From an uncultured Lachnospiraceae bacterium (GTDB lineage Bacteria > Bacillota > Clostridia > Lachnospirales > Lachnospiraceae): a stretch of 5,284 nt of DNA. The translations under genes and the position numbers were made by a program. Of the stretch, positions 1-5,284 are shown one piece after another (position 1 is the first letter of the stretch; each line of letters starts with the position of its first letter). Location of the stretch: positions 1-5,284 of the forward strand of contig CAKRJK010000130.1 in assembly GCA_934351705.1 (NCBI GenBank), read 5' to 3'. Below the pieces are notes generated by a model. The model saw only the letters and a list, made by a program, of their open reading frames with translations. It was not told the DNA's origin and made no database searches.

Positions 1-1
1 G

Positions 2-799
2 GATATGACAAAGAAAAAAGACAAGCTGGGAATTGAAGGCGTATTTGCGTCAACCTCTCTGGCACCGGGTGAGGATTGGAGATGGCAGACACATCTGGCA
101 AACCTGCCGATCCATTATGAATACGAAGATAATCAGGTAAAGAACATGGACAAAATTGAGTTCAAATACGATAAGAACTACAAGAATGTTTTCGATTTGT
201 ATATGGACAATTCCGTATCTGCAAGAGGTCTGCTCGGTTCTGTGGACGTGGCATCCTCAATGGCAGAGTTCGCATTGGGACAGTGTGCGATGGTACAGAA
301 CGGAAACTGGGCATGGAGCCAGATCTCCGAGGTAGAGGGCAACACGGTAAAAGAAGAGGATATCAAGTTTATGCCAATCTATTGCGGCGTCAATGACAAA
401 GAGCAGGGACTTTGTATCGGTACAGAGAATTATTGGTGTATCAACAAAGAATCATCCAAAGAGGACATTCAGGCAACAAAGGACTTTTTAAACTGGCTGA
501 CTACGGATACAAAGGGCAAAAAATATATGTACGAGTCGGTGGACAAAGGCGGAGTCGGCAACGCAGCACCGTTTTCCACGTTCTCGGAAGATGAAAGATC
601 CGAGGATCCGCTCTCTGTGGAGATGTACAAATGGATGGACAAGGGAAACAGTATCGAATGGAACTTTACCACATTCCCGAGCCAGAAATTCAAAGAAGAT
701 TTCGGAGCCGCTCTGTTGCAGTATGCAAACGGAAAAATGGATTGGGATGCCGTAAAGAAACAGGTAGTACAGGAATGGGCATCCGAAAAGGGAAAATAA
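2..799 (+). CDS. ABC transporter sugar (probably maltodextrin) substrate-binding protein, C-terminal part
   Basis: This is the C-terminal 265 codons of an extracellular solute-binding protein of family 1, the lipoprotein that captures sugar outside the membrane and hands it to the permeases. The reading frame is open to the left edge. The ATG at position 5 is almost certainly internal, because only four bases precede it and no signal peptide or lipobox follows it. Family members usually have about 400-450 residues, so roughly the first third is missing. Counting from that ATG, the stretch at residues 86-104 (MAEFALGQCAMVQNGNWAW) is the typical 'weak point' signature of sugar-binding proteins, in which a low-complexity FxxGxxAM segment precedes a Gly-Asn/Asp-Trp. 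Trp102, Trp104 and Trp144 could stack on sugar rings. The helical C-terminus ends in a lysine-rich tail. The two permeases and malQ downstream point to malto-oligosaccharides as substrate; the sequence alone does not prove it. Confidence 0.88.
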   Translation, partial: DMTKKKDKLGIEGVFASTSLAPGEDWRWQTHLANLPIHYEYEDNQVKNMDKIEFKYDKNYKNVFDLYMDNSVSARGLLGSVDVASSMAEFALGQCAMVQNGNWAWSQISEVEGNTVKEEDIKFMPIYCGVNDKEQGLCIGTENYWCINKESSKEDIQATKDFLNWLTTDTKGKKYMYESVDKGGVGNAAPFSTFSEDERSEDPLSVEMYKWMDKGNSIEWNFTTFPSQKFKEDFGAALLQYANGKMDWDAVKKQVVQEWASEKGK

Positions 800-800
800 T

Positions 801-1646
801 ATGCAAAAGACATTGAGAAGATATTTTCCGGTTTTTCTGATACCGACACTGGTGGCATTTGCTTTTGCATTTCTCATACCGTTTATTGAAGGTGTGTATC
901 TGTCTTTTTGCAAATTCACCACGGTGAAAAATGCGGAATGGATAGGATTTGACAATTATGTACAGGCGTTGTCCAAGGCAGAGGGATTCGGATATTCTTT
1001 CTGGATCACAGCAGCATTTACGGTAATATCGGTGATTACCGTAAATGTATTTGCCTTTTGCATTGCATTGCTTTTAACCAGAAAATTACGAGGAACCAAT
1101 TTCTTTCGTACCGTGTTCTTTTTGCCGAACTTAATCGGCGGTATCGTGCTCGGTTATACGTGGCAGCAGATGATCAACGCGATTCTTTTCAAGTATGGGG
1201 CAACCATTGTATCGGATTTTAAATACGGTTTTATCGGATTGATCGTGCTGATGAACTGGCAGATGATCGGATATATGATGATCATTTATATTGCGGGGCT
1301 GCAAAATATTCCGCCTGAGCTGATCGAGGCGGCGAAGATTGACGGGGCAAAAGCATCCCAGACGCTGTTTAAAGTCAAAATCCCGATGGTCATGCCGTCC
1401 GTTACCATCTGTGTGTTTTTGACCTTGTCGAACAGTTTTAAGCTGTTTGACCAAAACCTTTCTTTGACAGCGGGAGCACCGTTACACAAAACGGAAATGC
1501 TCGCATTAAACATTTATCAGACCTTTTACGGACGAGTGGGATATGAGGGTGTTGGACAGGCAAAAGCGGTCCTGTTTTTCATTCTTGTAATGGCGATTGC
1601 CGTGATCCAGTTATATGCGACCAGAAGTAAGGAGGTAGAACAGTAA
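801..1646 (+). CDS. MalF-like sugar ABC transporter permease (CUT1 family)
   Basis: This is one of two membrane subunits forming the sugar channel of a carbohydrate-uptake ABC importer. The 281-residue protein shows about six hydrophobic segments, near residues 8-32, 67-92, 104-123, 143-165, 199-220 and 255-274. The cytoplasmic coupling loop that docks on the ATPase is clear: Glu176-Ala-Ala, Gly182 and Ile194-Pro195 match the EAA-(x3)-G-(x9+)-I-x-LP pattern. The WIGFDNY segment at 47-53 is typical of MalF/UgpA-type proteins. It lacks the long extracytoplasmic P2 domain that makes E. coli MalF about 514 residues, which is normal for Gram-positive homologues. The start is supported by AAAAGGG at 786-792, eight bases before the ATG and inside the end of the binding-protein gene. 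The gap to that gene is one base. Its stop codon overlaps the start of the next permease. The substrate is inferred from neighbours; other oligosaccharides are possible. Confidence 0.92.
   Translation: MQKTLRRYFPVFLIPTLVAFAFAFLIPFIEGVYLSFCKFTTVKNAEWIGFDNYVQALSKAEGFGYSFWITAAFTVISVITVNVFAFCIALLLTRKLRGTNFFRTVFFLPNLIGGIVLGYTWQQMINAILFKYGATIVSDFKYGFIGLIVLMNWQMIGYMMIIYIAGLQNIPPELIEAAKIDGAKASQTLFKVKIPMVMPSVTICVFLTLSNSFKLFDQNLSLTAGAPLHKTEMLALNIYQTFYGRVGYEGVGQAKAVLFFILVMAIAVIQLYATRSKEVEQ
1628..1636 (+). promoter_or_regulatory. Strong Shine-Dalgarno for the second permease
   Basis: TAAGGAGGT is complementary to the 16S rRNA 3' end over its whole length. It lies nine bases before the ATG at 1646, inside the last codons of the upstream permease. 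It fixes the start of the MalG-like gene, which overlaps the previous stop by one base (TAATG). Such an arrangement favours translational coupling and equal amounts of the two permease subunits. Confidence 0.85.
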
Positions 1647-2485
1647 TGAAAAAAACAAGGAGATCAGATCTATGGATTATCGCACTGTTGTGCGTATTTA
1701 CGGTGATCGTACTGTTTCCGTTGTATTTCATTTTGATGAATTCATTCAAGGGAAAATTTTATATCAGCAAGCAGCCGTTCGTGTTCCCTACGGGAGAGCT
1801 GTTCGCGGGATGGACGAACTATGTGAACGGTCTGCAAAAGACGGGACTGCTTGAGGCGGCGGGCTGGTCATTTCTGATCACGGTCATCTCTGTGGCGTTG
1901 ATCGTGCTGTTCACATCCATGACGGCTTACTATCTCACCAGGGTGAAAAGCAAATGGACCTCGTTCCTTTATTACCTGTTTGTATTTTCGATGGTCGTGC
2001 CGTTTCAGATGGTCATGTTTACGATGGTGGACTTAGCAGACAGATTTTACTTGAGAAATCCGCTTGGAATGTGTATATTATATTTAGGGTTTGGTGCGGG
2101 ATTATCCGTATTCATGTTTGCCGGCTTTGTCAAGAGTATTCCGCTTGAGATAGAGGAGGCGGCGATGATTGACGGATGTAATCCGTTACAGACGTATTTT
2201 CGAGTAGTATTTCCGATACTGAAACCGACTGCGATCACGGTTGCGATTTTAAATGTCATGTGGATTTGGAATGACTTTTTGCTTCCGTATCTGGTAATCG
2301 GAATCCGAACAAGATACAAGACCATTCCGGTTGTCATCCAGATGTTGGTGGGAACAAACGGAAACAAGGATTTGGGAGCATTGATGGCGATGCTGGTATT
2401 GTCGATTGTTCCGATTGTAATCTTCTATATGGTGTGCCAGAAGTATATCATAGAAGGAGTGGTTGCAGGTGCAGTCAAAGGTTAG
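1646..2485 (+). CDS. MalG-like sugar ABC transporter permease (CUT1 family)
   Basis: This is the second channel-forming subunit, partner of the MalF-like protein. The 279 residues hold about six membrane segments, near 8-31, 73-96, 107-130, 140-162, 186-205 and 247-268. The ATPase-coupling loop is well preserved: Glu171-Ala-Ala, Gly177 and a Phe-Pro at the end of the motif. The protein ends in GVVAGAVKG, very close to the GAVKG tail that is a hallmark of MalG-type subunits. Its length agrees with the family (about 270-300). The start at 1646 follows a near-perfect Shine-Dalgarno and overlaps the upstream stop by one base. No MalK-like ATPase gene follows, so the ATPase is probably a shared, multi-transporter subunit encoded elsewhere, as with MsmX/MsmK in other Firmicutes. 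That last point is inference. Confidence 0.92.
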   Translation: MKKTRRSDLWIIALLCVFTVIVLFPLYFILMNSFKGKFYISKQPFVFPTGELFAGWTNYVNGLQKTGLLEAAGWSFLITVISVALIVLFTSMTAYYLTRVKSKWTSFLYYLFVFSMVVPFQMVMFTMVDLADRFYLRNPLGMCILYLGFGAGLSVFMFAGFVKSIPLEIEEAAMIDGCNPLQTYFRVVFPILKPTAITVAILNVMWIWNDFLLPYLVIGIRTRYKTIPVVIQMLVGTNGNKDLGALMAMLVLSIVPIVIFYMVCQKYIIEGVVAGAVKG

Positions 2486-2503
2486 TATCCGAAGATAAAG
2501 AGC

Positions 2504-2510
2504 GGAGGAG
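2504..2510 (+). promoter_or_regulatory. Shine-Dalgarno that sets the malQ start
   Basis: GGAGGAG lies in the 29-base gap after the MalG-like gene, four to six bases before the ATG at 2515. It decides between that ATG and an in-frame ATG at 2434, which lies inside the permease gene. The latter would add 27 arginine- and cysteine-rich residues unlike any GH77 N-terminus. Confidence 0.85.
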
Positions 2511-2514
2511 AAGA

Positions 2515-3996
2515 ATGAGAAGTAGTGGAGTGTTAATGCATATCTCGTCGTTGCCGTCTCCTTACGGAATCGGAACGATGGGAAAAGAAGCAAAAAAATT
2601 CGTAGACTTTTTAGAAAAATCCGGTCAGACATATTGGCAGATTCTGCCGATATGTCCGACCAGTTATGGAGATTCGCCATATCAGTCACCGTCGGGATTT
2701 GCGGGGAACCCGTATTTTATTGATCTGGATTATCTGTGTAAGGATAAGTTGTTAAAAAAGAGTGAGTGTGAGTCTTACACATGGTATGAAAAAGAGGATC
2801 AAGTAGATTATGCAAAGCTGTATGAGAACCGTTTTTTACTGCTGCGTAAGGCACAAAAGAGATTCTTTGAAAGAGATCTGAGCGATTATTACAAGTTCTG
2901 TGAAGAGGAGAGTGACTGGCTGGAGGATTTTGCACTGTTTATGGCACTCAAGGAGGCAAACCGGGGTGCGGAGTGGACACAGTGGGAACACCGCCTGAAA
3001 TTCCGCGAACCGCAGGCATTGGAGGAAGCGAGAGAATACTATGCCACGGAGATTGATTTCTGGAAAATGCTTCAATATCTGTTTTTTGGTCAGTGGAGAG
3101 AACTCAAGGCATATGCAAATGAGCGGGGCATCCGGATTATCGGGGATGTGCCGATTTATGTAGCCGGTGACAGCGTGGATGTCTGGACAAATCCGTCCCA
3201 GTTTTATCTGGACGGGAATTTAGATCCGATTGATGTGGCAGGATGTCCGCCGGATGCGTTTTCTTATGACGGACAGCTTTGGGGCAATCCGCTGTTCCGC
3301 TGGGATGTTATGAAAGAGGATGATTATGCGTGGTGGACCATGCGGATGAAAAAGATGTCACAGCTTTATGATGTGGTGCGTATTGATCATTTTCGCGGAT
3401 TTGATTCCTACTATGCGATCCCGGGACGCGATACGACTGCGAGAAACGGACACTGGTGCCAGGGACCGGGTATGGCTTTGTTTGAGACATTGGAGAGGAA
3501 ACTCGGCAAATTAAATATCATTGTGGAAGATCTTGGATTCTTGACACCATCGGTATTGCAGTTGGTAAAAGACAGCGGTTTTCCGGGAATGAAAGTAGTA
3601 CAGTTCGCCTTTGATACCAGAGAGGACAGCGATTATTTACCGCATAATTATCCAAAACATTGTGTGGTCTATACAGGAACGCATGATAATGATACAATAA
3701 TAGGATGGATGAAGACAGCACCGAAAGAGAGTATCAAGAACGCAAAAGAGTACCTGATGATGACAAAGGAAGAGGGATATCACTGGGGAATGATGCGTGG
3801 AGCATGGAGCAGTACCGCAGAGCTTGCAATCGTGACCATGCAGGACTTGATCGGACTTGGCAGCACTGCCAGAATGAATACACCGTCCACACTCGGAGGC
3901 AACTGGCAGTGGCGCGCACACAAGGAAGACATCAATGCCGCCCTTGCGAAAAAACTGTATCATAAGATGGAGATTTATCATCGTGTGAGATGCTAA
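2515..3996 (+). CDS. malQ: 4-alpha-glucanotransferase (amylomaltase, GH77)
   Basis: This cytoplasmic enzyme transfers alpha-1,4-glucan segments between malto-oligosaccharides, releasing glucose and making longer chains for phosphorylase. With the start at 2515 it has 493 residues, close to the roughly 500 of the short bacterial amylomaltases. The N-terminus (RSSGVLMHISSLPS, then SPYQSPSGFAGNP at 54-66) is diagnostic. Further conserved blocks are GDVPIYVAGDSVDVW at 210-224 and GCPPDAFSYDGQLWGNP at 243-259. The catalytic residues of the GH77 (beta/alpha)8 barrel are visible: nucleophile Asp291 in RIDHFRGFD, acid/base Glu338 in VEDLG, and the stabilising Asp391 in THDND. No truncation or frameshift is seen. 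It follows the permeases by 29 bases, which ties the transporter to maltodextrin use. The family is certain; the preferred chain length is not predictable from the sequence. Confidence 0.97.
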   Translation: MRSSGVLMHISSLPSPYGIGTMGKEAKKFVDFLEKSGQTYWQILPICPTSYGDSPYQSPSGFAGNPYFIDLDYLCKDKLLKKSECESYTWYEKEDQVDYAKLYENRFLLLRKAQKRFFERDLSDYYKFCEEESDWLEDFALFMALKEANRGAEWTQWEHRLKFREPQALEEAREYYATEIDFWKMLQYLFFGQWRELKAYANERGIRIIGDVPIYVAGDSVDVWTNPSQFYLDGNLDPIDVAGCPPDAFSYDGQLWGNPLFRWDVMKEDDYAWWTMRMKKMSQLYDVVRIDHFRGFDSYYAIPGRDTTARNGHWCQGPGMALFETLERKLGKLNIIVEDLGFLTPSVLQLVKDSGFPGMKVVQFAFDTREDSDYLPHNYPKHCVVYTGTHDNDTIIGWMKTAPKESIKNAKEYLMMTKEEGYHWGMMRGAWSSTAELAIVTMQDLIGLGSTARMNTPSTLGGNWQWRAHKEDINAALAKKLYHKMEIYHRVRC

Positions 3997-4020
3997 AAAA
4001 GACGAAAGAAGATAAAACAG

Positions 4021-4950
4021 ATGTACTATTTTATTGTGAATTTAACTTCCAGAACAGGGAGGACAAAGAAAAGCTGGGCGTTGATCGAACAGGAATTACA
4101 GAAAAGACAGGTTTCCTATAAGGCATATCTTTCAAACTACGCAGGGCATGTCACAGAGCTTGCGAGGATGATATGCAATAAGCAGGAGGAGGATATTTGT
4201 CTGGTTGTGGTTGGCGGAGACGGCACAGTGAACGAGGTCATCAACGGAATGGAGCATTTTGAAAAGGTCCGGTTCGGTTATATTCCGACCGGTTCGGGAA
4301 ACGATTTCGGAAGAGGTCTGGGAATTGCGGCAAAAGAACCGTTAGAGGCACTGAACAGGATACTCAACGCAAAAGAAGAATTTGCAATCGATATCGGCAG
4401 GGTGGTCTGGAATCATGGCGAGGACGGACGATATTTTGCAATCAGTTCGGGAATCGGATTTGATGCGGAAGTGTGCGAGATGGCACTGCATTCCAAGATT
4501 AAGAATGTCCTCAACAAGATAGGACTCGGAAAGCTGGTCTATCTTGTGCTCACCATCAAAAGCCTGATGCATATGGAGGATGTAGATGCGACAATCTGCT
4601 ATGATGAGACAGAGGTATGCAAATTAGAGCGTATGATCTTTACGGCTGCAATGAACCAGCCCTATGAGGGCGGAGGGGTTCCGATGGCACCCGATGCAAC
4701 TTGTCTGGACGGAGAACTCTCCGTGATTTCCGTGGAGCATATTCCAAAGATCAAGAGATGGACGATGCTCATACGTCTTCTTAATAAAAAGCATGACCGG
4801 ATCAACGGCTGTCATCTGAAAAACTGCAAAAGCCTGACACTGCGGACAGAGCAGCCTATGGTAGTACACGCGGACGGCGAGTACTGCGGACGCCAGAATG
4901 AGATTAAATATTACATAGAACCGAAAAAGTTAAGAATGCTGTATAAATAA
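4021..4950 (+). CDS. Diacylglycerol kinase / YegS-type lipid kinase family protein
   Basis: This is a 309-residue soluble or peripheral-membrane lipid kinase of the DAGK catalytic family (DgkB/YegS/BmrU group), which phosphorylates a lipid hydroxyl using ATP. The nucleotide-binding signature GGDGTVNE is at 65-72 and PTGSGNDFGR at 89-98. The second domain has YEGGGVPMAPDA at 215-226, then LDGELSV, and the conserved Asp285-Gly-Glu287 near the end, the likely catalytic/metal region. The length agrees with the family (about 290-310). The N-terminal loop reads NLTSRTGR where relatives usually have NPxSGxG, so the proline and one glycine are replaced. The start at 4021 gives the expected MYYFIVN beginning; only a weak purine-rich site (AAAGAAG, 4005-4011) precedes it. 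It lies 24 bases after malQ with no terminator between, so it is probably co-transcribed with the sugar genes. Diacylglycerol is one plausible substrate, but undecaprenol-like or other lipids cannot be excluded. Confidence 0.93.
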   Translation: MYYFIVNLTSRTGRTKKSWALIEQELQKRQVSYKAYLSNYAGHVTELARMICNKQEEDICLVVVGGDGTVNEVINGMEHFEKVRFGYIPTGSGNDFGRGLGIAAKEPLEALNRILNAKEEFAIDIGRVVWNHGEDGRYFAISSGIGFDAEVCEMALHSKIKNVLNKIGLGKLVYLVLTIKSLMHMEDVDATICYDETEVCKLERMIFTAAMNQPYEGGGVPMAPDATCLDGELSVISVEHIPKIKRWTMLIRLLNKKHDRINGCHLKNCKSLTLRTEQPMVVHADGEYCGRQNEIKYYIEPKKLRMLYK

Positions 4951-4969
4951 AACGCCTTCCACATATACA
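4941..4969 (+). promoter_or_regulatory. Candidate sigma-E promoter for spoIVA
   Basis: The -10-like CATATACA (4962-4969) matches the Bacillus sigma-E pattern CATAYAHT at seven of eight positions. GTATAAA (4941-4947) carries the ATA core of the -35 element, with a 14-base spacer. The expected start point falls near 4976-4978, about 20 bases before the spoIVA ATG. In Bacillus subtilis spoIVA is transcribed by sigma-E in the mother cell, so a promoter of this class is expected here. The -35 match is only partial, the region is AT-rich and the -10 shares bases with the hairpin stem, so this is a reasoned guess. Confidence 0.45.
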
Positions 4970-4998
4970 TGAATTAGTATATGTGGGAGGAATTTTTT
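4955..4998 (+). terminator. Intrinsic terminator after the lipid kinase gene, overlapping the spoIVA leader
   Basis: Bases 4955-4968 pair with 4977-4990 in a 14-bp stem. All pairs are Watson-Crick except one G-U (4958/4987), and the loop is 8 bases. Two A residues and a run of six T residues (4993-4998) follow directly. The stem begins only four bases after the lipid kinase stop codon. On the opposite strand the hairpin is followed by a T-rich stretch (CGTTTTATTT), so it may work in both directions. The 3' arm contains the spoIVA ribosome site. Confidence 0.8.
4985..4990 (+). promoter_or_regulatory. spoIVA Shine-Dalgarno inside the terminator stem
   Basis: GGGAGG lies eight bases before the ATG at 4999, a good spacing. 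All six bases belong to the 3' arm of the hairpin, pairing with 4955-4960. Any RNA that reads through from the lipid kinase gene would therefore have this ribosome site masked. It supports the start at 4999, which is also the only ATG upstream of the Walker A motif in this frame. Confidence 0.75.
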
Positions 4999-5284
4999 AT
5001 GGACAATTTCAATACGTCGTCTTTTGATATTTATAAAGACATCAGTGCCAGAACAAAAGGAGAAATCTATCTTGGAGTCATTGGTGCAGTCAGAACCGGT
5101 AAATCGACATTTATCAAACGGTTTATGGAACAGATGGTACTGCCATATATGAAGGATGAACACGATAAGGAGCGTACGATCGATGAGATGCCGCAATCGG
5201 CAGCGGGAAAGACTATTATGACCACAGAACCGAAATTTATTCCCAAAGAAGCGGCAGAGATTACGTTAGAGGACGGAAGTAATG
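4999..5284 (+). CDS. spoIVA: Stage IV sporulation protein A, spore coat ATPase, N-terminal part
   Basis: SpoIVA is the mother-cell ATPase that polymerises on the forespore surface and forms the base layer of the spore coat. The 95 codons seen here run off the right edge; the Bacillus subtilis protein has about 490 residues, so this is about a fifth. From memory of that protein, the match is strong: DIYKDISARTKGEIYLGVIG, then the Walker A motif GAVRTGKS at 29-36 with Lys35, then DEMPQSAAGKTIMTTEPKF at 62-80. Thr75-Thr76 correspond to the sensor threonines 70/71 and Lys35 to Lys30 of B. subtilis, a constant shift of five residues caused by a slightly longer N-terminus. The Walker B region and C-terminal anchoring domain are outside the window. 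It is separated from the sugar/lipid kinase genes by the terminator and probably has its own sporulation promoter. Confidence 0.96.
   Translation, partial: MDNFNTSSFDIYKDISARTKGEIYLGVIGAVRTGKSTFIKRFMEQMVLPYMKDEHDKERTIDEMPQSAAGKTIMTTEPKFIPKEAAEITLEDGSN

Noticed and set aside
5..7. ATG near the left edge as the true start of the binding protein
   Set aside because: The frame is open to the left edge, no signal peptide or lipobox follows, and the protein would be about one third short.
469..955. Two overlapping minus-strand open frames of 133 and 155 codons
   Set aside because: They lie antisense to the binding-protein and permease genes, show no family motif or ribosome site, and overlap each other in different frames.
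2434..2514. Upstream in-frame start for malQ, giving 27 extra residues
   Set aside because: It lies within the MalG-like gene, has no ribosome site, and would add an Arg/Cys-rich leader. The ATG at 2515 has a good Shine-Dalgarno and gives the canonical GH77 N-terminus.
3637..3981. Minus-strand open frame of 114 codons
   Set aside because: It is antisense to the conserved C-terminal half of malQ; its Cys/His-rich composition is what the complement of that coding sequence gives.
3997..4020. Promoter or terminator between malQ and the lipid kinase gene
   Set aside because: The 24 bases are nearly all purines, with no inverted repeat and no -10/-35 pair.
4893..4921. Second sigma-E-like promoter (CATAGAAC at 4914-4921) ahead of spoIVA
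   Set aside because: The -10 matches at only six of eight positions and no ATA core is found at the right -35 distance. A transcript from here would also carry the full hairpin.
4930..5196. Minus-strand open frame across the terminator
   Set aside because: It is antisense to the strongly conserved spoIVA start and runs through the hairpin; no recognisable protein features.
1..5284. CRISPR arrays, tRNA/rRNA genes, insertion sequences, phage or defence genes
   Set aside because: No spaced direct repeats, cloverleaf-like sequence, transposase motifs or terminal inverted repeats were seen; the window is nearly filled by ordinary metabolic and sporulation genes.

Overview
The window looks like a chromosomal piece from an endospore-forming Firmicute, most likely a clostridial species of the Lachnospiraceae type (Roseburia/Eubacterium-like). 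The support is a recognisable spoIVA start, Gram-positive style short sugar permeases, strong purine-rich Shine-Dalgarno sites and tight operon packing. The family-level assignment is inference from protein flavour, not from a search.

Layout, all on the + strand. (1) 2-799: the C-terminal part of an ABC sugar-binding protein, cut by the left edge. (2) 801-1646 and 1646-2485: the two CUT1-family permease subunits (MalF-like and MalG-like). (3) 2515-3996: malQ, a GH77 4-alpha-glucanotransferase with its three catalytic acidic residues in place. (4) 4021-4950: a diacylglycerol-kinase/YegS-type lipid kinase. (5) 4955-4998: a 14-bp hairpin followed by six T residues, a likely intrinsic terminator. 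(6) 4999-5284: the first 95 codons of spoIVA, running off the right edge.

Gaps within the first five genes range from a 1-nt overlap to 29 nt, and I see no terminator or convincing promoter among them, so they probably form one transcription unit. The first four genes form a maltodextrin uptake and processing module: the binding protein captures malto-oligosaccharides, the permeases import them, and MalQ disproportionates them in the cytoplasm. No MalK-type ATPase is present, so one is probably supplied from elsewhere. The lipid kinase has no obvious role in this pathway and is probably a passenger or housekeeping gene.

Nothing here is a wholly new system. The most interesting spot is the lipid kinase/spoIVA junction. 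The 3' arm of the terminator hairpin contains the Shine-Dalgarno of spoIVA, and a candidate sigma-E promoter overlaps the 5' arm, so that its predicted start point lies at the hairpin loop. Readthrough RNA would carry a masked ribosome site, while RNA from the sporulation promoter would lack the masking arm. This is a testable inference.
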